This document shows, piece by piece, positions 30,492 through 32,321 of a DNA stretch of 32,321 nt (its first letter is position 1; every line of letters begins with the position of its first letter). A program made the translations under genes and the position numbers. The DNA comes from Clostridia bacterium (GTDB lineage: Bacteria > Bacillota > Clostridia > TANB77 > CAG-508). The notes below the pieces were generated by a model. The model did no database searches, was not told where the DNA came from, and worked only from the letters and a program-made list of their open reading frames with translations. The DNA is taken from NCBI GenBank assembly GCA_022795675.1, contig JAAWHY010000002.1, forward strand, positions 1 to 32,321, written 5' to 3'.

Positions 30492-30521
30492 CAGCTGCTC
30501 TACCAACTGAGCTAATCACCC
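30446..30521 (-). tRNA. tRNA-Lys(CTT), integration site of the element
   Basis: The acceptor GGGTGAT pairs with ATTGCCC. The D arm is GCTCAGTTGGTAGAGC. The anticodon loop CTCTTAA gives anticodon CTT. The T arm is CGGGG TTCGACC CCCCG. The 3' CCA is encoded. The base pair at 27-43 is a G-A mismatch. Confidence 0.95.
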
Positions 30522-30704
30522 ATATTTTTGATTTTGTTTTACTATTATTTTATGAATGTTACTTTTTGACTATATTTAGTCCTTTACTAAATGCGTTATT
30601 TATTTTTGTCTAAATATAATCTTATTTTTATCATTGATTTATTTTATTAACTTGTTTATTATAACATATCTTTTTATATCTTGCAAGAACAAATTATAAT
30701 TTTT
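30522..30704. other. AT-rich gap right of tRNA-Lys
   Basis: I see no gene or clear repeat. It should contain the tRNA-Lys promoter, but I cannot fix the boxes with confidence. Confidence 0.4.
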
Positions 30705-30903
30705 TTACTCCCAGAAAAACACTTCTGAGACTTTTGCTTCTAATGCCTTTGCTATGCTTTTCATTACTTCTATTGATGGATTATTTCTTGTTCCTTTTTC
30801 TAAATGACATAAATATCCGTGCTGATATTCCTGTTCTCAGTGATAGCTCACTTAATGTAATTCCCTTGCTTATTCTGTATTCTTTCATTCTATTTTCACT
30901 CAT
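30705..30903 (-). pseudogene. Frameshifted small XRE regulator
   Basis: AAAGGAG lies before an ATG at 30903. The first frame gives MSENRMKEYRISKGITLSEL and SLRTGIS, then shifts. The next frame continues GYLCHLEKGTRNNPSIEVMK and ends at 30705. A one-base insertion near 30819-30822 explains it. Joined, it is a 65-66 residue HTH_3 protein. It is divergent from the S24 repressor at 31122, a cI/cro-like layout. Confidence 0.7.
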
Positions 30904-30943
30904 TTTTACCACTCCTTTTATGACAATAAAATATTATCATATT

Positions 30944-30957
30944 ACTTGTTGACAAGT
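30944..30957. promoter_or_regulatory. ACTTGT-TG-ACAAGT operator-like palindrome
   Basis: A perfect 6-bp inverted repeat with a 2-base centre, in the gap between the divergent XRE genes. It overlaps the likely minus-strand promoter (TTGACT at about 30956-30961). Confidence 0.45.
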
Positions 30958-31059
30958 CAATACTTATATGATATTTTTAAATAAAAAAATAGTATTTTCT
31001 CGTTTAATGGCTTTTTATCAATAAAAATATGTTTTTTTGTAAAATTTTTCATTTACTGC

Positions 31060-31088
31060 TAGACAAATGACGTTTTATTGTGTATAAT
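31060..31088 (+). promoter_or_regulatory. Promoter of the XRE-S24 repressor
   Basis: TAGACA, 17 bases, TATAAT, 33 bases before the ATG at 31122. Confidence 0.65.
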
Positions 31089-31121
31089 AATACTATATTT
31101 TTTGGAAAGAGGTTGAAGATT

Positions 31122-31697
31122 ATGATTGGAGGTATGCTTGCAAAAGCTAGAAAAGCTAAAGGAATGACTAAGACTGAACTTGCTAGACTTACAGATATTA
31201 ACATTGGACATTTAACTCATATTGAGAAGGGAGAAAGAAATCCAAGCCATAAAGCCTTAAAGAACATTTGTAAGGCTCTTGATATCCCATATCAACAATT
31301 AATGTATACATATGATAAAACTATTAATGAGGAACAAGAAAGCTATAATGTTGTTAAACATATTTCTTATGACAAAATACTTGCTGTTAATAGTATTGAC
31401 AGTTTTATCGATTGCCCATCAGATATGCCTAGTGCTGCTATTGCACTTAAAATGCCTGATGATTCAATGAATAAATCATTTGAGAAAGGTTCATATATTT
31501 TTATAGAGTTTAATTCACCTTTAAATAGTAAGGATTATGGATTATTTAATTATAATAACCAAATTCTTATTAGAAGATTTTATGATAAAAGAGGTAAAAT
31601 TACTTTAAAGGCTGAAAATCCAGATTGTAAAGATATTCAAGTGTCAAATACTGATACATTTTATATTATCGGAAAAGTGCTAATTAAGAAAAAATAA
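31122..31697 (+). CDS. XRE-S24 (cI/LexA-like) repressor
   Basis: 191 residues. The ATG at 31122 follows AAAGAGG; the open frame runs 14 codons upstream into the promoter, so that start is rejected. Residues 5-60 are an HTH_3 domain (KARKAKGMTKTELARLTDIN, HIEKGERNP). The C-terminal domain resembles S24 peptidases: the catalytic Ser is S115 in PDDSM, and ITLKAENPDC is typical. The usual catalytic Lys is replaced by Arg (R151 in ILIRRFY), and no Ala-Gly cleavage site is obvious, so self-cleavage may be lost. It could be a prophage or element regulator left beside the tRNA. Confidence 0.8.
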   Translation: MIGGMLAKARKAKGMTKTELARLTDINIGHLTHIEKGERNPSHKALKNICKALDIPYQQLMYTYDKTINEEQESYNVVKHISYDKILAVNSIDSFIDCPSDMPSAAIALKMPDDSMNKSFEKGSYIFIEFNSPLNSKDYGLFNYNNQILIRRFYDKRGKITLKAENPDCKDIQVSNTDTFYIIGKVLIKKK

Positions 31698-31706
31698 TTT
31701 ATATAT

Positions 31707-31732
31707 TCGGCGGATTTATTTCCGCCGATTTT
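31707..31732 (+). terminator. Terminator of the XRE-S24 gene
   Basis: TCGGCGGA and TCCGCCGA form an 8-bp stem with a 6-base loop, followed by TTTTATTTAC. Confidence 0.85.
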
Positions 31733-31745
31733 ATTTACATTCTAG

Positions 31746-31793
31746 GAAAGTTATCCCAGTGGGATAACTTTCTGTAGAAGATAATTATGCGGA
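31746..31793. repeat. Hairpin-plus-tail repeat, copy 2
   Basis: GAAAGTTATCCC AGT GGGATAACTTTC (12-bp stem), then TGTAGAAGATAATTATGCGG. It matches the copy at 5986-6034 in layout and 16-base tail. Confidence 0.6.
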
Positions 31794-31809
31794 TTATTAG
31801 AATTCGTTT

Positions 31810-32258
31810 TTAATTTACACAGATATAGTCTTTTATGTTTTCGTATTTTATCTCTCCTATCCCTGATACATTTTTTATGTCTTCTATTGTTTTGAATTTT
31901 CCGTTTTTTTCTCTATATTCTATTATTTTGTTTGCTGTACTTTCACCAATTCCAGAGATACTTTCTAATTGACTTATATTTGCTGTGTTTATATTTATTT
32001 TTGTACTTGAACTTGAATCTTTTTCTGTTCCTTTATCTACTATTACAATATTGGAATCCTCTCCTTCTTTAAATACTCTTTCTGCATCTGAAATTTTTGG
32101 TACATAAATCTTTTGTCCATCTTTTAAAGTATATGCTAAATTGATCATGTCTAAGTTTATCTCATCACTCATTCCTCCAGCCGCTTCAATTGCATCTATT
32201 ATGCGTGAGCCTTCTCTTATTCTTACTATCCCCTCTTTTTCAACTGCTGACTGTACCT
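31810..32258 (-). CDS. comEA: ComEA-like competence protein, N-terminus missing
   Basis: About 148 residues are visible. A SLBB-type segment (GIVRIREGSRIIDAIEAAGG and LKDGQKIYVPK) is followed by a Ser/Asp linker. Two helix-hairpin-helix motifs then complete the C-terminus: KININTANISQLESISGIGE with KIIEYREKNGKF, and IKNVSGIGEIKYENIKDYI. ComEA binds incoming DNA outside the membrane for transport through ComEC. The N-terminal membrane anchor would lie upstream but is replaced here by unrelated sequence. The ATG at 32268 is inside that foreign segment and is not a real start. Confidence 0.85.
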
Positions 32259-32321
32259 TTCTTGACATCGGAGGAGGGGATCACGCTCTTGACGGACACC
32301 ACGATGATGTCACCAACGGAA
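32259..32321 (-). other. Foreign tail reading as ribosomal protein L14
   Basis: The final ~60 bases are GC-rich compared with the rest. On the minus strand, in a frame different from comEA, they encode VGDIIVVSVKSVIPSSDVK and then KGTV. This matches L14 (RplN) as I remember it from Bacteroidetes. A ribosomal gene segment fused to comEA without a boundary element is most easily explained by mis-assembly. Confidence 0.7.

Noticed and set aside
1-32321. CRISPR array
   Set aside because: No regularly spaced direct repeats; the dispersed repeats are kilobases apart and palindromic.

Overview
The window is about 32 kb of AT-rich, T-rich-codon DNA. It looks like a spore-forming low-GC Bacillota, most likely an uncultured gut Clostridia. 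The supporting signs are a spoIIR gene, the B. subtilis-like order tadA - SRP RNA - dnaX - ybaB - recR, a PgcA-type phosphoglucomutase, MutS2, a WalJ-like hydrolase and a ComEA-like protein. Frameshifts, many dispersed small repeats and a foreign tail at the right end suggest a metagenome-assembled contig.

Layout. 1-900: a frameshifted unknown gene and small palindromic repeats. 927-2057: a diacylglycerol glycosyltransferase-like gene, ended by a 21-bp-stem bidirectional terminator. 2126-7632 (minus strand): tRNA-Arg, tadA, a membrane-anchored unknown, SRP RNA, dnaX, ybaB, recR and an M23 peptidase. 7852-8541: a compositionally different sugar-kinase-fold gene. 8647-11387 (minus): phosphoglucomutase and GalU, which together make UDP-glucose, the donor the glycosyltransferase would need. 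11533-15473: an unknown gene, spoIIR and mutS2. 16177-20324 (plus): a frameshifted ABC-ATPase gene, murA and a WalJ-like hydrolase. 21080-24928: an FAD/Rieske oxidoreductase, an unknown gene and a C1B (PepC-like) peptidase.

24969-30491 is a small integrated element in the 3' half of a tRNA-Lys(CTT) gene. Perfect 47-bp direct repeats bound it and integrase-arm-like repeats lie inside each end. It carries an AbiEi/AbiEii toxin-antitoxin pair (toxin C-terminus cut by a stop), two unknown genes beside a divergent XRE regulator, a double ribbon-helix-helix protein, an excisionase-like protein and a 5'-truncated tyrosine integrase. To its right lie a frameshifted XRE gene, an XRE-S24 repressor and part of comEA. 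The last ~60 bases read as ribosomal protein L14 of Bacteroidetes type, so the end is probably an assembly chimera.

The most novel-looking system is a pair of homologous loci at 15497-15839 and 20348-20684. Each has two convergent sigma-A-type promoters, a 35-residue hydrophobic ORF on the minus strand, a short plus-strand RNA that overlaps its 3' end through a shared terminator hairpin, and near-identical 5' leaders on both transcripts. This has the architecture of a type I toxin-antitoxin system, and the ORF is conserved between copies mainly through synonymous and conservative changes. Other notable signals are six same-oriented GTAGGGGC-type palindromic repeats (one read in frame inside dnaX), a 16-T tract forming most of the spacer of the putative murA promoter, and an AbiE-type promoter nearly duplicated in front of the neighbouring peptidase gene.
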